Below, one piece after another: positions 33,256-41,625 of a stretch of DNA of 44,826 nt. The position numbers and the translations under genes are program-made. The notes beneath the pieces are model-generated. The model saw nothing but the letters and a program-made list of their open reading frames with translations. It had not been told where the DNA came from and made no database searches. The stretch's first letter is position 1. Each line of letters starts with the position of its first letter. This DNA comes from Allofournierella massiliensis (GTDB lineage Bacteria > Bacillota > Clostridia > Oscillospirales > Ruminococcaceae), in assembly GCF_004345265.1 (NCBI RefSeq), contig NZ_SLUM01000029.1:1-44826 (forward strand). Reading direction: 5' to 3'.

Positions 33256-34848
33256 TCAGCCACCCGTGTAGGTTGCCCAGGTGAGATCCAGCACCGGCCC
33301 GAAGGGATCGAACACCACATGCTCCACACCCTGAGCCATGACCAGCGCCTGATCCTGATACCACAGGGGGGCAATGGCACCGCCGGCCAGCAGTGTCTGC
33401 TCCGCCTGAGCGATCTGCCCGGCATCCGGTGCCAGCTGGCCGGCCAGTTGACGGAGCTGGCTGTCGAATCCGGCGGATTCCCAGCCGGTGAAGGCGCCGT
33501 CGGCAAACTGCTGCAGGAAGGTTACGCAATCCTCGCTGGAGGGAGAGAAGGGCAGCAGAGCAATCTGATAATCCCCTTCGGCCACCGTGCTTTCCAGCTC
33601 ATCCAGCGGCATGGCCTTCAGGGTGAAATAGGCCGAGAACGCGCCCAGCTCTTTCTGCCACTGCTGGCTGATCTGTTCGATCAGAGCCTGGTAATCAGCG
33701 CCTTCCGGATACAGCACCTGAATGCCGCTGAACTGCTGCAGGCCGGCCTCGCTCAGCCCGGCGCGGCAGCTTTCCTTCACATCGCTCACGGTGGGCATCT
33801 GACCGCCCACGGTATCCCGGTAGCCGGAACCGTTCACCTCCATGGCGGGCGGAATCAGGCCGTCGGCAGTGCTGAATCCGGCGGGAAGGGTTTCGATTCC
33901 CATGGCACTTGCGCCCAGGGCCAGCCGCACATTTTGGGATGCCAGCTGTTTGTCCTCGCAGTTGAACACCAGTGCCCAGGTGGTGGCGGTATAGGGGATG
34001 CTGGGAAGGCTGCCGGCGGAGGATGCTTCGTCGATGGCGGCGGTCACATCCCCGGCGGCCACGGCAGCCGCGCCGGTGGCTGCCGGTTCGCTCTGGGCGA
34101 CCGAGGTGCCGGAGGCGGGGGCCGGTGTGGGGGTGGACTGCGCGGTGGTATCCAGCACGATGCGCAGGCTGGTGATCAGGCTGCCGCTGGCGTTGCGGCG
34201 CAGGAACAGACCGTTTTCGTTCCAGTTGTACAGATAAAAATGACCGTTGGCCAGTGTGGTGGCAGCGCTCAGACCGTAGGCACCGGCACTGTGCTCAAAA
34301 AACTCCTCGTTGCAGGGCATGGCACCCGGCTGGGCCAGCTTTTCCAGAAATGCCGGATCCGGGGCGTTCAGTTGGTAGACTACCGTGCGCTCGTCCGGGG
34401 CACTCACACCCAGCGTGCCGCCTTCGGCGCCTTTCAGGTTGGAAAAAAGCTCCCGATAGGGGCTGTTGGTTTCTTCCCGGAAAACCCGCTCCATGCCGAA
34501 CACAAAGTCTGCAGCGGTGAGGGGATATTCCTTTTCGTGTTTTTTCAGCTTGGTATAGGCCAGATCCTCTTTCAGGGTAAAGGTGTAGGTCAGGCCGTCC
34601 TCGCTTACGGTGTAGCTTTCGGCGCAGTCCAGAACCGCGTCGCCATTTTCATCAATGCGGGTCAGGCCCCGGTAAAGGTTGGTTACGGCAATGCGTTCAG
34701 GGCTTTCCTGCGCAATCTGCGGGTCCAGGTTGGCGGGAACATGATCCACACGCCAGGTGAAGCTGGCCCCGCTGGAGCCGCAGCCGGTCAGAAATCCGGC
34801 AGTCAGAACAAGGCAGAGCAGGATGCAGAGAATACGATGGAATCTCAT
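33256..34848 (-). CDS. Solute-binding lipoprotein, family 5 (oligopeptide/OppA-like)
   Basis: A 530-aa extracytoplasmic binding protein. The lipoprotein signal peptide is at residues 1-23 with lipobox LTGC, giving C23 as anchor. The family 5 pattern is clear: VPANLDPQIAQESPERIAV, YRGLTRIDENGDAV, LTYTFTLKEDLAY and PLTAADFVFGMERVF. Near the middle a Ser/Thr/Pro/Ala-rich stretch of about 50 residues interrupts the fold. No permease or ATPase gene adjoins, so it is an orphan binding protein. It may feed a transporter elsewhere, or sense peptides. The start has AAAGGA upstream. Confidence 0.87.
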   Translation of the reverse strand: MRFHRILCILLCLVLTAGFLTGCGSSGASFTWRVDHVPANLDPQIAQESPERIAVTNLYRGLTRIDENGDAVLDCAESYTVSEDGLTYTFTLKEDLAYTKLKKHEKEYPLTAADFVFGMERVFREETNSPYRELFSNLKGAEGGTLGVSAPDERTVVYQLNAPDPAFLEKLAQPGAMPCNEEFFEHSAGAYGLSAATTLANGHFYLYNWNENGLFLRRNASGSLITSLRIVLDTTAQSTPTPAPASGTSVAQSEPAATGAAAVAAGDVTAAIDEASSAGSLPSIPYTATTWALVFNCEDKQLASQNVRLALGASAMGIETLPAGFSTADGLIPPAMEVNGSGYRDTVGGQMPTVSDVKESCRAGLSEAGLQQFSGIQVLYPEGADYQALIEQISQQWQKELGAFSAYFTLKAMPLDELESTVAEGDYQIALLPFSPSSEDCVTFLQQFADGAFTGWESAGFDSQLRQLAGQLAPDAGQIAQAEQTLLAGGAIAPLWYQDQALVMAQGVEHVVFDPFGPVLDLTWATYTGG

Positions 34849-35163
34849 GGGAAAAGGTCCTTTCGGTAAACGGCACAGTGGGCCGGTGATGGTACAAAAA
34901 GTGCATGGACATACATATTTAGCTTATCAAAAAAACGGGAAAAATACAAACCCGGAGGGCGGCAAAGAAGTGCAAAATCAGAAAATAAACTGTAAATTTT
35001 AAAAAGAAGAAAATATTTCCGGCCCAAAACAGCCAAAATGCGGGGTTCATCCCGGGGTTCTGGTTGCGCGGGCGGCCAAAAGTGACTATAATAGCAAGAG
35101 ACCATTTGCATCACACCAGTCAAAATAAAAGATATGTTCCAGAGAGAAGAGGGGTTTTGCGTT
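34849..35163. promoter_or_regulatory. Divergent promoter region between lipoprotein gene and murD
   Basis: This gap of about 315 nt is A/T-rich between 34900 and 35020. The murD promoter is clear: TTGCGC (35064-35069), 17 nt, TATAAT (35087-35092). A minus-strand promoter for the lipoprotein gene must also lie here but none stands out. No gene is seen. Confidence 0.6.
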
Positions 35164-36555
35164 ATGCAGCAGGATAAGCAGCGGCTGGCCGCGTTTATCA
35201 AAGGGAAAAAGGTAGCCTTTATCGGCGCGGGCGTAAGCCACAAAACGCTGATCGGGCAGTTCTGCGCCATGGGGGCAAAGGTGACCCTGTGCGACAAAAA
35301 GCAGCTGGCGGATTTTGGCGATTACGCCGATACGCTGAACCAGCTGGGCGTGGCCCTGAGCCTGGGCGAGGATTATCTGAACGGTCTGGCCGGGCAGGAC
35401 ATCATCATGCGCACGCCGGGCTTTGAGTACTACACCCCGGCCCTGCAGGCGGCCAAAGCCGCGGGCAGTCTGGTGACCAGCGAAATGGAGCTGTTCTTCG
35501 AATACTGCCCCTGCGAGATCACCGCCGTCACCGGCTCGGACGGCAAGACCACCACCACCAGCCTGATTGCCGCCATGTTTGAGGCGGCGGGCCGCACCGT
35601 GCATCTGGGCGGCAATATCGGCCGTGCCCTGCTGCCCATCCTGGATCAGATCGACCCGGCGGACGAAGCAGTGGTGGAGCTGTCCAGCTTCCAGCTGATC
35701 AGCATGCGCCGCAGCCCCAAGGTGGCGGTGGTTACCAATGTGACCCCCAACCATCTGGATCACCACAAGGATATGCAGGAGTATGTGGACGCCAAGCGGA
35801 ACATCCTGCTCTGGCAGGATGAGACCTGCCGGGCGGTGCTGGGCTACGAGAACGAGATCACCCGCGGCATGCAGGCGGACTGCAAGGGAACCCAGTGCTG
35901 GTTTACCCGTCTGCGAGAGACCGATAACGGCGCCTTCCTGCGGCAGGACGGCATGCTCTGCATGGCGGAGAACGGTACCGTGACCCCCATCCTGCACAAG
36001 GACGAGATCAAGCTGCGGGGTGTGCACAACATTGAGAACCTGCTGGCGGCCTGTGCCGCCGTGTGGGGCCGGGTGCCGGTGGAGGCCATGGCCAGTGTGG
36101 GTTCCAGCTTCACCGGCGTGGAACACCGCATCGAGCCGGTTCGCCTGCTGGACGGCGTGCAGTGGTACAACGATTCCATTGCCTCCAGCCCCACCCGCAC
36201 CATTGCGGGCCTGCGCAGCTTTGACCAGAAGATCATCATCATTGCCGGCGGTTACGACAAGAAGATTCCCTACGAGCCGCTGGCCCCGGAAATTCTGGCT
36301 CATGTGAAGGTTCTGGTGCTCATGGGCCAGACCGGCCCCAAGATCGAGGCGGCGGTGCGCGCCTGCCCCGGCTTTGCGGAAAGCGGCCTGATCATCGAGC
36401 ACGCAAAGGATATGGCCGAAGCGGTGCAGCTGGCTCGAAAGAACGCCAAACCCGGCGACGTGGTCAGCCTGTCGCCTGCGTCCGCCAGCTTTGATCTGTA
36501 CCCCAACTTTGAGGTGCGCGGCCGTCACTTTAAGGAACTGGTGAACGCCCTATGA
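35164..36555 (+). CDS. murD: UDP-N-acetylmuramoyl-L-alanine--D-glutamate ligase
   Basis: A 463-aa cytoplasmic Mur ligase that adds D-glutamate to UDP-MurNAc-L-Ala in peptidoglycan synthesis. The N-terminal UDP-binding domain has VAFIGAGVSH, the central ATPase domain has ITAVTGSDGKTTTT (about residues 118-131), NVTPNHLDHH and the carbamylated-lysine region, and the C-terminal domain has the glutamate-binding IIIIAGGYDKKIPY and SLSPASASFD. The ATG at 35164 fits the family; 35134 would add 10 residues without a ribosome site. It is separate from any mur/fts cluster. It overlaps the GNAT gene by 4 nt. Confidence 0.95.
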   Translation: MQQDKQRLAAFIKGKKVAFIGAGVSHKTLIGQFCAMGAKVTLCDKKQLADFGDYADTLNQLGVALSLGEDYLNGLAGQDIIMRTPGFEYYTPALQAAKAAGSLVTSEMELFFEYCPCEITAVTGSDGKTTTTSLIAAMFEAAGRTVHLGGNIGRALLPILDQIDPADEAVVELSSFQLISMRRSPKVAVVTNVTPNHLDHHKDMQEYVDAKRNILLWQDETCRAVLGYENEITRGMQADCKGTQCWFTRLRETDNGAFLRQDGMLCMAENGTVTPILHKDEIKLRGVHNIENLLAACAAVWGRVPVEAMASVGSSFTGVEHRIEPVRLLDGVQWYNDSIASSPTRTIAGLRSFDQKIIIIAGGYDKKIPYEPLAPEILAHVKVLVLMGQTGPKIEAAVRACPGFAESGLIIEHAKDMAEAVQLARKNAKPGDVVSLSPASASFDLYPNFEVRGRHFKELVNAL

Positions 36556-37331
36556 TCTGCGCGGTCAATTCCGCACAGACCCGGCGGCGATTTGAAGCCG
36601 CGCTGGCCGATCCCCGGTCGGCCGGCGTGGCCTGCCAGTTGGGAGCGCTGCAAGCGGTATTCGGCTCGCTGCCCGGCTCCGGCTGGCGGTTTTATACCGG
36701 CGGAGAAGGGGAAGCCCCTTTTGCGCTGGGCGTGCGGGGGGCGTCCGCTCTGCTGGCCGGCCCGGCGGATGCGGAGGAGCTGGCGGGCTTTCTGGGCTTT
36801 TGCGGGGTGCAGCAGCTGCGCACCACAGCTGCGGTGCCGAAAGGCTGGCAGCCAAAAGTGCGGTTTGTCCGCATGATCCTGCCTGCCGGTGCCACGCTGC
36901 CCCGGCAGCCTGCGCCGGAGAAAATCCGGTTGAATGAGTGTCCCGGTGTGGGGCAGGTGACCGACCTGTTCTGCCGGGGCGAGAGCCTGGGCAGCGGGGC
37001 AGAGGATGCCCGGGACTGCTTTTACAGCGAGACCTGCACGCTGGTGAACCATGGCCGGGCCCTGATCTGGGCGGCGCAGGCCCCGGATGGGGAGCTGGTT
37101 GCCACCGCAGGCGCCTACGCGCTCTGGAACCAAACCGCCTATCTGGCCGGCGTGGAAACGCTGCAAGGCCACAGAGGCCGGGGCGTGGGGCGCTTCCTTG
37201 TCTGTGCGCTGGTGAACCGGCTGGCCGGGCAGGGGAATACGGTGGAGTTGCTGTGTACACCGGAGCGTGCCGGTTTTTACCGGGCGCTGGGATTTGAACG
37301 AGAAGGCGAAGTGGGCAGCTTCGGCCCCTGA
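36552..37331 (+). CDS. GNAT family N-acetyltransferase
   Basis: A 259-aa protein. The C-terminal half is a GNAT domain with the acetyl-CoA motif HRGRGVGRFLVCALVNRL (about residues 196-213) and the late ERAGFYRALGFE. The N-terminal half (about 1-120) has the layout of a degenerate or second acetyltransferase-like domain. It overlaps murD (ATGA), so the pair is translationally coupled; the acceptor is unknown. A link to cell-wall precursors is only suggested by this coupling. Confidence 0.85.
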   Translation: MICAVNSAQTRRRFEAALADPRSAGVACQLGALQAVFGSLPGSGWRFYTGGEGEAPFALGVRGASALLAGPADAEELAGFLGFCGVQQLRTTAAVPKGWQPKVRFVRMILPAGATLPRQPAPEKIRLNECPGVGQVTDLFCRGESLGSGAEDARDCFYSETCTLVNHGRALIWAAQAPDGELVATAGAYALWNQTAYLAGVETLQGHRGRGVGRFLVCALVNRLAGQGNTVELLCTPERAGFYRALGFEREGEVGSFGP

Positions 37332-37378
37332 AAAAGAGCTGCCTGTTATCAATACGAGAAAAGAGGATATTATCATAC

Positions 37379-38638
37379 ATGATCGAGCAATTTTTTGATG
37401 TGAGCCCCCGTTTTCAGGAGCTGGACGCCCGTGCCATGGAGCTGTGCCGCCCGGAATTCGAGAAAATCGACGCCATTCGGGACTACAACCAGGTGAAGAT
37501 GCTCAAGGCCTTTACCGATAACCGGGTGGCCGCCACCCACATGATGGGCAGCACCGGCTACGGCTACGACGATGCGGGCCGTGACCGTCTGGATCAGGTG
37601 TTTGCACAGGTGATGGGCGCGGAGGATGCCCTCTGCCGTCCCCATTTCCTGTCCGGCACCCATGCGCTCACCGTGGCGCTGTTCGGCCTGCTGCGTGCGG
37701 GCGACACCCTGCTGGCCGCCACCGGCCGCCCTTACGACACGCTGGAGGGCGTGATCGGCATTGGTGATGCGGGCAAGGGTTGCGGTACGCTGGCGGAGTA
37801 CGGCGTGAAATACGACGAAGCCCCCTTGCAGAACGGCCAGCCGGACTATGCACTGATTGCGGAGAAGGCAAAGAACGCCACCGTCTGCCATATCCAGCGC
37901 AGCCGGGGCTATTCCAGCCGGGCCGCCTTTGATCTGGCCACCATTGAAAAGGTGATTCGCACCGCCAAAGAGGCCAACCCCAACGTGGTGGTCATGGTGG
38001 ATAACTGCTACGGCGAGTTCACCCAGACTGCGGAACCCACCAGCGTGGGTGCGGATCTGATTGTGGGCAGCCTGATCAAGAATCCCGGCGGCGGCATTGC
38101 CCCCACCGGCGGCTATGTGGCCGGCCGGGCGGATCTGGTGGAAAAGTGCGCCCACCGGCTCACTGCCCCCGGCACCGGCCGGGAGCTGGGCTGCACGCTG
38201 GACAGCCTGCGCCAGCTGTATCTGGGCCTGTACTATGCCCCCGGCGTGACCGCCGAGGCCATCAAGACCAGCATCTACGCCAGCTGCCTGCTGGATCTGC
38301 TGGGCAAGAACCCTCTGCCCAAGTACACCGACCCCCGCAACGACATCATCACCAGCTTCGAGACCGGTGATCCGGAGGCCATGGTGGCCTTCTGTCAGGG
38401 CATTCAGGCGGGCAGCCCGGTGGACAGCTTTGCCGCCCCGGAGCCCTACGCCATGCCCGGCTATACCAGCGAGGTAATCATGGCGGCAGGCGCCTTCACC
38501 AATGGCAGCAGCATCGAGCTCAGCTGCGACGGCCCCATGCGCCCGCCCTACACTGTTTACCTGCAGGGTGGCCTGAACTTTGCGGCCAGCCGTGCAGGCG
38601 TGCTGCTGGCGGCTCAGAAGGCCTTCGGGGAACGCTGA
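37379..38638 (+). CDS. PLP-dependent methionine gamma-lyase family protein (aluminium-resistance type)
   Basis: A 419-aa PLP enzyme of the Met_gamma_lyase family once named aluminium-resistance protein. HFLSGTHALTVALFGLLRAG holds the cofactor-phosphate region, VMVDNCYGEF the aspartate facing the PLP ring, and GSLIKNPGGGIAPTGGY (about residues 236-252) the Schiff-base lysine. The actual reaction in these Firmicutes proteins is unproven; cleavage of a sulfur amino acid is the usual guess. AAGAGGA precedes the ATG 47 nt after the GNAT gene, so cotranscription with murD is possible. A terminator follows. Confidence 0.9.
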   Translation: MIEQFFDVSPRFQELDARAMELCRPEFEKIDAIRDYNQVKMLKAFTDNRVAATHMMGSTGYGYDDAGRDRLDQVFAQVMGAEDALCRPHFLSGTHALTVALFGLLRAGDTLLAATGRPYDTLEGVIGIGDAGKGCGTLAEYGVKYDEAPLQNGQPDYALIAEKAKNATVCHIQRSRGYSSRAAFDLATIEKVIRTAKEANPNVVVMVDNCYGEFTQTAEPTSVGADLIVGSLIKNPGGGIAPTGGYVAGRADLVEKCAHRLTAPGTGRELGCTLDSLRQLYLGLYYAPGVTAEAIKTSIYASCLLDLLGKNPLPKYTDPRNDIITSFETGDPEAMVAFCQGIQAGSPVDSFAAPEPYAMPGYTSEVIMAAGAFTNGSSIELSCDGPMRPPYTVYLQGGLNFAASRAGVLLAAQKAFGER

Positions 38639-38660
38639 GACGGAAAAACATGTATAAAAG

Positions 38661-38695
38661 ATCCCTGTGCCGGCCCCGGCATGGGGATTTTTTGT
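38661..38695 (+). terminator. Terminator after the gamma-lyase family gene
   Basis: ATCCC..TGCCGG pairs with CCGGCA..GGGAT, with a T-run from about 38687. Confidence 0.88.
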
Positions 38696-38999
38696 GTTTT
38701 ATTTTGTACGAACAGAAGAAAAACGGTTGAAGAAAAATTGATATAATTTTGTAAGAACTGAAATGTTTCTGCAAGAAAAGAAGCGAAAATGAACATAATT
38801 CACAAAATTAATGATGGATCGATGAAGAAACTGGATATTCTGTTTGTTTGTGAAATATTGCTAAAAAACTGACAAAGTTTTTTGCTCTGTATAAGTAAAA
38901 ATGTGAAAAAAACGGCGCTTGCCATTTGTGATTGATTTGTGTATAATGCCTTGGTGCCCCAAAGCAAAGAGAGAGTATAAATTGGGAGGAATCAACGAA
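38696..38999 (+). promoter_or_regulatory. A/T-rich promoter region of the antiporter gene
   Basis: This gap of about 300 nt is markedly A/T-rich. It holds a consensus promoter TTGCCA (38919-38924), 17 nt, TATAAT (38942-38947) that should drive the antiporter gene, with transcription starting near 38954. A second TATAAT (38742-38747) has no matching -35. A 27-codon frame (38789-38872) is too weak to call. Confidence 0.75.
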
Positions 39000-40280
39000 A
39001 TGTCTTATGATTTTTTGTGGCAGATCGCTCTGATCCTGGTAAGCACCAAGGTATGCGGCCTGATTACCCGCCGCTTCCAGATGCCCCAGGTGGTAGGCGC
39101 TCTGCTGGCAGGTTTGCTGCTGGGTCCTGCTGTGTTTGGCCTGCTGCCCAGCGACAGTGAAATGATCAAGCAGCTGGCGGAGCTGGGCGTGATCGTGATC
39201 ATGTTCTCTGCCGGTATGGAAACCGACATTCGCGACCTGAAGAATGCCGGTAAGTCCGGTTTTCTGGTGGCGATACTGGGCGTTCTGGTGCCGCTGTTCG
39301 GCGGCGCGGGTCTGGCTGCCTGGCTGGCTCCCACCGAGAACATGCTGCAGAACTTCTTCATCGGCACCGTGCTGACCGCCACTTCCGTGAGCATCACGGT
39401 GGAGGCCCTGCGTGAGATGGGCCGTCTGCAGAGCCGGGTGGGCAACACCATTCTGGCCGCTGCCATCATCGACGATATTCTGGGCATCATTGCCCTGACC
39501 ATTATGACCAGCCTGGGCGGCGGCGGCGAGAGCATTGCCATCGTGCTGCTGAAGATCGTGCTGTTCCTGGTGGTCTGCTGCTTTGTGTATGTGGTTGGCC
39601 TGAAGGCGCTGGACTGGTACATTGAGCATACCGGCCGCAAGGATCTGCGGCGTTTCCCCATTGCGGCCTTCGTGGTCTGCCTGATGATGGCCTGGATCGC
39701 CGAGCACTTCTTCGGCGTGGCCGACATTACCGGTGCCTTTGCCGCCGGCCTGATGATCGGCGCCACCAAGAAGGCTGGCTATATTGCTTCCAAGTTTGAG
39801 CCGGTGCAGTACCTGTTCCTGGCTCCTGTGTTCTTCGCCAGCATCGGCATGACCGTGGTGCTGCCTGCCATGAACACCCAGATCGTGATCTTCAGCATTC
39901 TGCTGGTGGTGGTTGCGGTTCTGTCCAAGTGGCTGGGCTGCGGCGTGGGTGCCAAGCTGTGCGGCTTTTCCACCCGTGAATGCAACCAGATCGGCCTGGG
40001 CATGGTATGCCGCGGCGAGGTTGCGCTGATCGTTGCCAACAAGGGCGCGGAAGTGGGCCTGATGCCGGACGCACTGTTCGGACCCGTGATCATCATGGTC
40101 ATTATCAGCACCATTCTGACCCCGATTCTGCTGAAGCTGGCATACCGCGGCGAGGACGCTCTGAATCTGGAGGAGAGCCCGCTGGAGAACCGCAGCGAAG
40201 CGCTGGAACAGCTGGACATCGTTACCGACCAGCTGCTTACCCGCGAGCAGGAAATCAAGGAAAAGAACCAGAAACACTGA
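39000..40280 (+). CDS. Cation:proton antiporter, CPA2 family
   Basis: A 426-aa membrane antiporter of the CPA2/Kef type with about 12-13 hydrophobic helices. MPQVVGALLAGLLLGPAVFG (about residues 29-48), AGMETDIRDLK, AAIIDDILGIIAL (the paired aspartates of the ion site) and GMVCRGEVALIVANKG are characteristic. A cytoplasmic, charged tail of about 45 residues ends the protein; there is no TrkA-N domain, so it is the short form. The ATG at 39000 follows GGGAGGA. It probably exchanges Na+ or K+ for protons. Single-gene unit with its own promoter and terminator. Confidence 0.92.
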   Translation: MSYDFLWQIALILVSTKVCGLITRRFQMPQVVGALLAGLLLGPAVFGLLPSDSEMIKQLAELGVIVIMFSAGMETDIRDLKNAGKSGFLVAILGVLVPLFGGAGLAAWLAPTENMLQNFFIGTVLTATSVSITVEALREMGRLQSRVGNTILAAAIIDDILGIIALTIMTSLGGGGESIAIVLLKIVLFLVVCCFVYVVGLKALDWYIEHTGRKDLRRFPIAAFVVCLMMAWIAEHFFGVADITGAFAAGLMIGATKKAGYIASKFEPVQYLFLAPVFFASIGMTVVLPAMNTQIVIFSILLVVVAVLSKWLGCGVGAKLCGFSTRECNQIGLGMVCRGEVALIVANKGAEVGLMPDALFGPVIIMVIISTILTPILLKLAYRGEDALNLEESPLENRSEALEQLDIVTDQLLTREQEIKEKNQKH

Positions 40281-40290
40281 TCCGTTTTTC

Positions 40291-40328
40291 TATGCGGGCC
40301 CTGAGAAAGGGCCCGCATAATTTTTTTC
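40291..40328 (+). terminator. Terminator of the antiporter gene
   Basis: An 11-bp stem TATGCGGGCCC / GGGCCCGCATA followed by a T-run. Confidence 0.92.
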
Positions 40329-40347
40329 AAAAAAAGGAAAAAAGGGC

Positions 40348-40376
40348 TTGCATTCTTTATTGAGTTGTGTTATATT
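40348..40376 (+). promoter_or_regulatory. Promoter of tRNA-Asn
   Basis: TTGCAT (40348-40353), 17-nt spacer, TATATT (40371-40376). A GTCGCC/GGCGAC hairpin (about 40383-40402) lies between it and the tRNA and could guide 5' processing. Confidence 0.75.
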
Positions 40377-40410
40377 ATTAAAGTCGCCGAACGGAAAGGC
40401 GACCGGATAT

Positions 40411-40486
40411 TCCTCCTTAGCTCAGTCGGTAGAGCATGCGGCTGTTAACCGCAGGGTCGTTGGTTCGAGCCCAACAGGGGGAGCCA
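40411..40486 (+). tRNA. tRNA-Asn (anticodon GTT)
   Basis: A complete cloverleaf of 76 nt with encoded CCA. Acceptor TCCTCCT/AGGGGGA, D arm with CAGTCGGT in the loop, anticodon arm GCGGCTGTTAACCGC with GTT, T arm GTTGG/CCAAC with loop TTCGAGC. It has its own promoter and is followed by a terminator at 40488-40525. Confidence 0.97.
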
Positions 40487-40569
40487 GAAAAAAGCGCATC
40501 GGGTAACCGGTGCGCTTTTTCTTTTGTAAAACACCCAACGACCCTGTGCGTTCACAGTCGCAAGAACTG
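40455..40569 (+). repeat. Repeat copy A: tRNA-Asn 3' part, terminator and flank
   Basis: This segment recurs about 295 bp downstream at 40750-40871. The 17-nt block GGTCGTTGGTTCGAGCC is identical in both, as are GCGCATCGGG, CCGGTGCGCTTTTTCTTTT and CCTGTGCGT, with diverged stretches between. Confidence 0.75.
40488..40525 (+). terminator. Terminator of tRNA-Asn
   Basis: AAAAAGCGCA..CGG pairs with CCG..TGCGCTTTTT, then a T-rich end. Confidence 0.9.
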
Positions 40570-40602
40570 ACGGGGTGAGGCAGAGCAAAACCGGATGCAC
40601 AA

Positions 40603-40749
40603 ACAAAACGGCGCGGGGCGGCTGTTCACTGCGCCGGAGCTGAGCGCGCCCAGTGGGCGATGCAGCGAAGCGGAGGTGGGCCCGGAAGCAGAGCGATGTG
40701 CTGCGGGCAAAAGCCCGTGGTGCAGCGCGACAATTTCCGGGCTCGGAAT
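40603..40749 (+). ncRNA. GC-rich structured element beside tRNA-Asn (candidate RNA or repeat element)
   Basis: No protein-coding sense is visible, but helices are dense. CGGCGC/GCGCCG (40609-40614/40631-40636) and CGCCC-AGT-GGGCG (40647-40659) come first. A nested rod follows: GCCCGGAA/TTCCGGGC (40680-40687/40735-40742), GCTGC/GCAGC (40700-40704/40722-40726) and GGGC-AAAA-GCCC (40705-40716). It lies between two copies of the tRNA-Asn T-arm. It could be an ncRNA, an interspersed repeat, or the remnant of an integrated element. Confidence 0.4.
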
Positions 40750-40871
40750 GGTCGTTGGTTCGAGCCGGGCAGGCTTTCGCGGGGGCCCTTCTTCTGCGCA
40801 TCGGGCAGCCGGTGCGCTTTTTCTTTTTATAGGGCACAAACAATCCTGTGCGTCGGCACTCGCAAAAGCTG
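40750..40871 (+). repeat. Repeat copy B: tRNA T-arm fragment with duplicated terminator
   Basis: The second copy begins with the same 17-nt T-arm block (40750-40766), loses the acceptor and CCA sequence to GC-rich DNA, and regains a working-looking terminator at 40796-40822 with the same stem (GCGCA..CGG / CCGG..TGCGC). It cannot encode a tRNA. Confidence 0.7.
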
Positions 40872-40953
40872 CACAGGCGGCAAATATCGTGACTTTGCAG
40901 CAGGTTTGTGATAAAGTAAAGAGGAGAAGATTTGCCAAAAGGAGGCGCCCGCC

Positions 40954-41514
40954 ATGGAATCCGCGCTCAAAACCAAATACAAGCTGGCCAATGCCCTGAA
41001 AGAACTGGTGGGCCGCGAACCTCTGGACAAAATCACCGTCAAACAGATTGTGGAGGGCTGCGGTGTGAGCCGCCAGACCTTCTATCGCTGCTTTCTGGAT
41101 AAATATGATCTGGTAAACTGGTATTTCGAGCGGCTGGTGGAGCAGTCCTTCAAGGAGATGGGCGTGAGCCTTACCCTGCGGGAGGGCCTTCTGAACAAGT
41201 TCCGTTTCATCAAGGCGGAGCAGAGCTTTTTTGCCTGCGCCTTCGGCAGCCACGATGCCAACTCGCTGATGGCCTACGATTACGAGTATATCTACCGTTT
41301 TTACAGCGAAATCATCACCCGCAAAACCGGCGCGCCCCTTACGGAAGATGTGGCGTTCCTCCTGGAAATGTACTGCCGTGCGTCCATCCAGATGACCGCA
41401 AGCTGGGCGGTGAGCGGTATGAAACGCAGCCCGGAACAGATGGTGGAGCTGCTCATTGAGGCGATGCCCCAGCGGCTGGAGCTGCTTCTGCGGGATCTGC
41501 ATCCGGAAGCCTGA
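40954..41514 (+). CDS. TetR family transcriptional regulator
   Basis: A 186-aa regulator. The N-terminal helix-turn-helix is DKITVKQIVEGCGVSRQTFYRCF (about residues 25-47) followed by DKYDLVNWYFE, and the C-terminal ligand domain is of the type found in dihydroxyacetone-kinase-like regulators (DhaS-like) of Firmicutes. AAAGGAGG precedes the ATG. It lies 177 nt upstream of fucO in the same direction, so control of fucO is a reasonable guess but unproven. The promoter is unclear; TTGCAG at 40895 lacks a good -10. Confidence 0.9.
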   Translation: MESALKTKYKLANALKELVGREPLDKITVKQIVEGCGVSRQTFYRCFLDKYDLVNWYFERLVEQSFKEMGVSLTLREGLLNKFRFIKAEQSFFACAFGSHDANSLMAYDYEYIYRFYSEIITRKTGAPLTEDVAFLLEMYCRASIQMTASWAVSGMKRSPEQMVELLIEAMPQRLELLLRDLHPEA

Positions 41515-41576
41515 AATCTGCCTTTCCGGCCTTTTTGATAAAATTATGAAATGTGACACTGGGATTCATGTGTAAC

Positions 41577-41606
41577 TTGTAAAAGGGAAAACCACGTTGT
41601 TATAAT
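41577..41606 (+). promoter_or_regulatory. Promoter of fucO
   Basis: TTGTAA (41577-41582), 18-nt spacer, TATAAT (41601-41606). Transcription should start near 41613. Confidence 0.75.
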
Positions 41607-41615
41607 AATAACAGT

Positions 41616-41625
41616 GAAGCGCTTC
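41616..41625. promoter_or_regulatory. Palindrome at the fucO transcription start
   Basis: The perfect 10-bp palindrome GAAGCGCTTC sits at about +4 to +13. It has the AA-GCGC-TT core of CcpA cre sites but poor flanks, so it may be a weak cre or the operator of the upstream TetR protein. Confidence 0.35.

Noticed and set aside
38789-38872. A 27-codon frame in the A/T-rich gap before the antiporter gene
   Set aside because: The ribosome site is weak, the sequence is compositionally ordinary for an A/T-rich spacer, and no conserved feature is visible.
40445-41559. Two minus-strand frames (about 130 and 335 codons) across tRNA-Asn and the GC-rich element
   Set aside because: They read through the antisense of a tRNA, terminators and the TetR gene; a GSNQRP-type ending is typical of spurious frames over tRNA genes.
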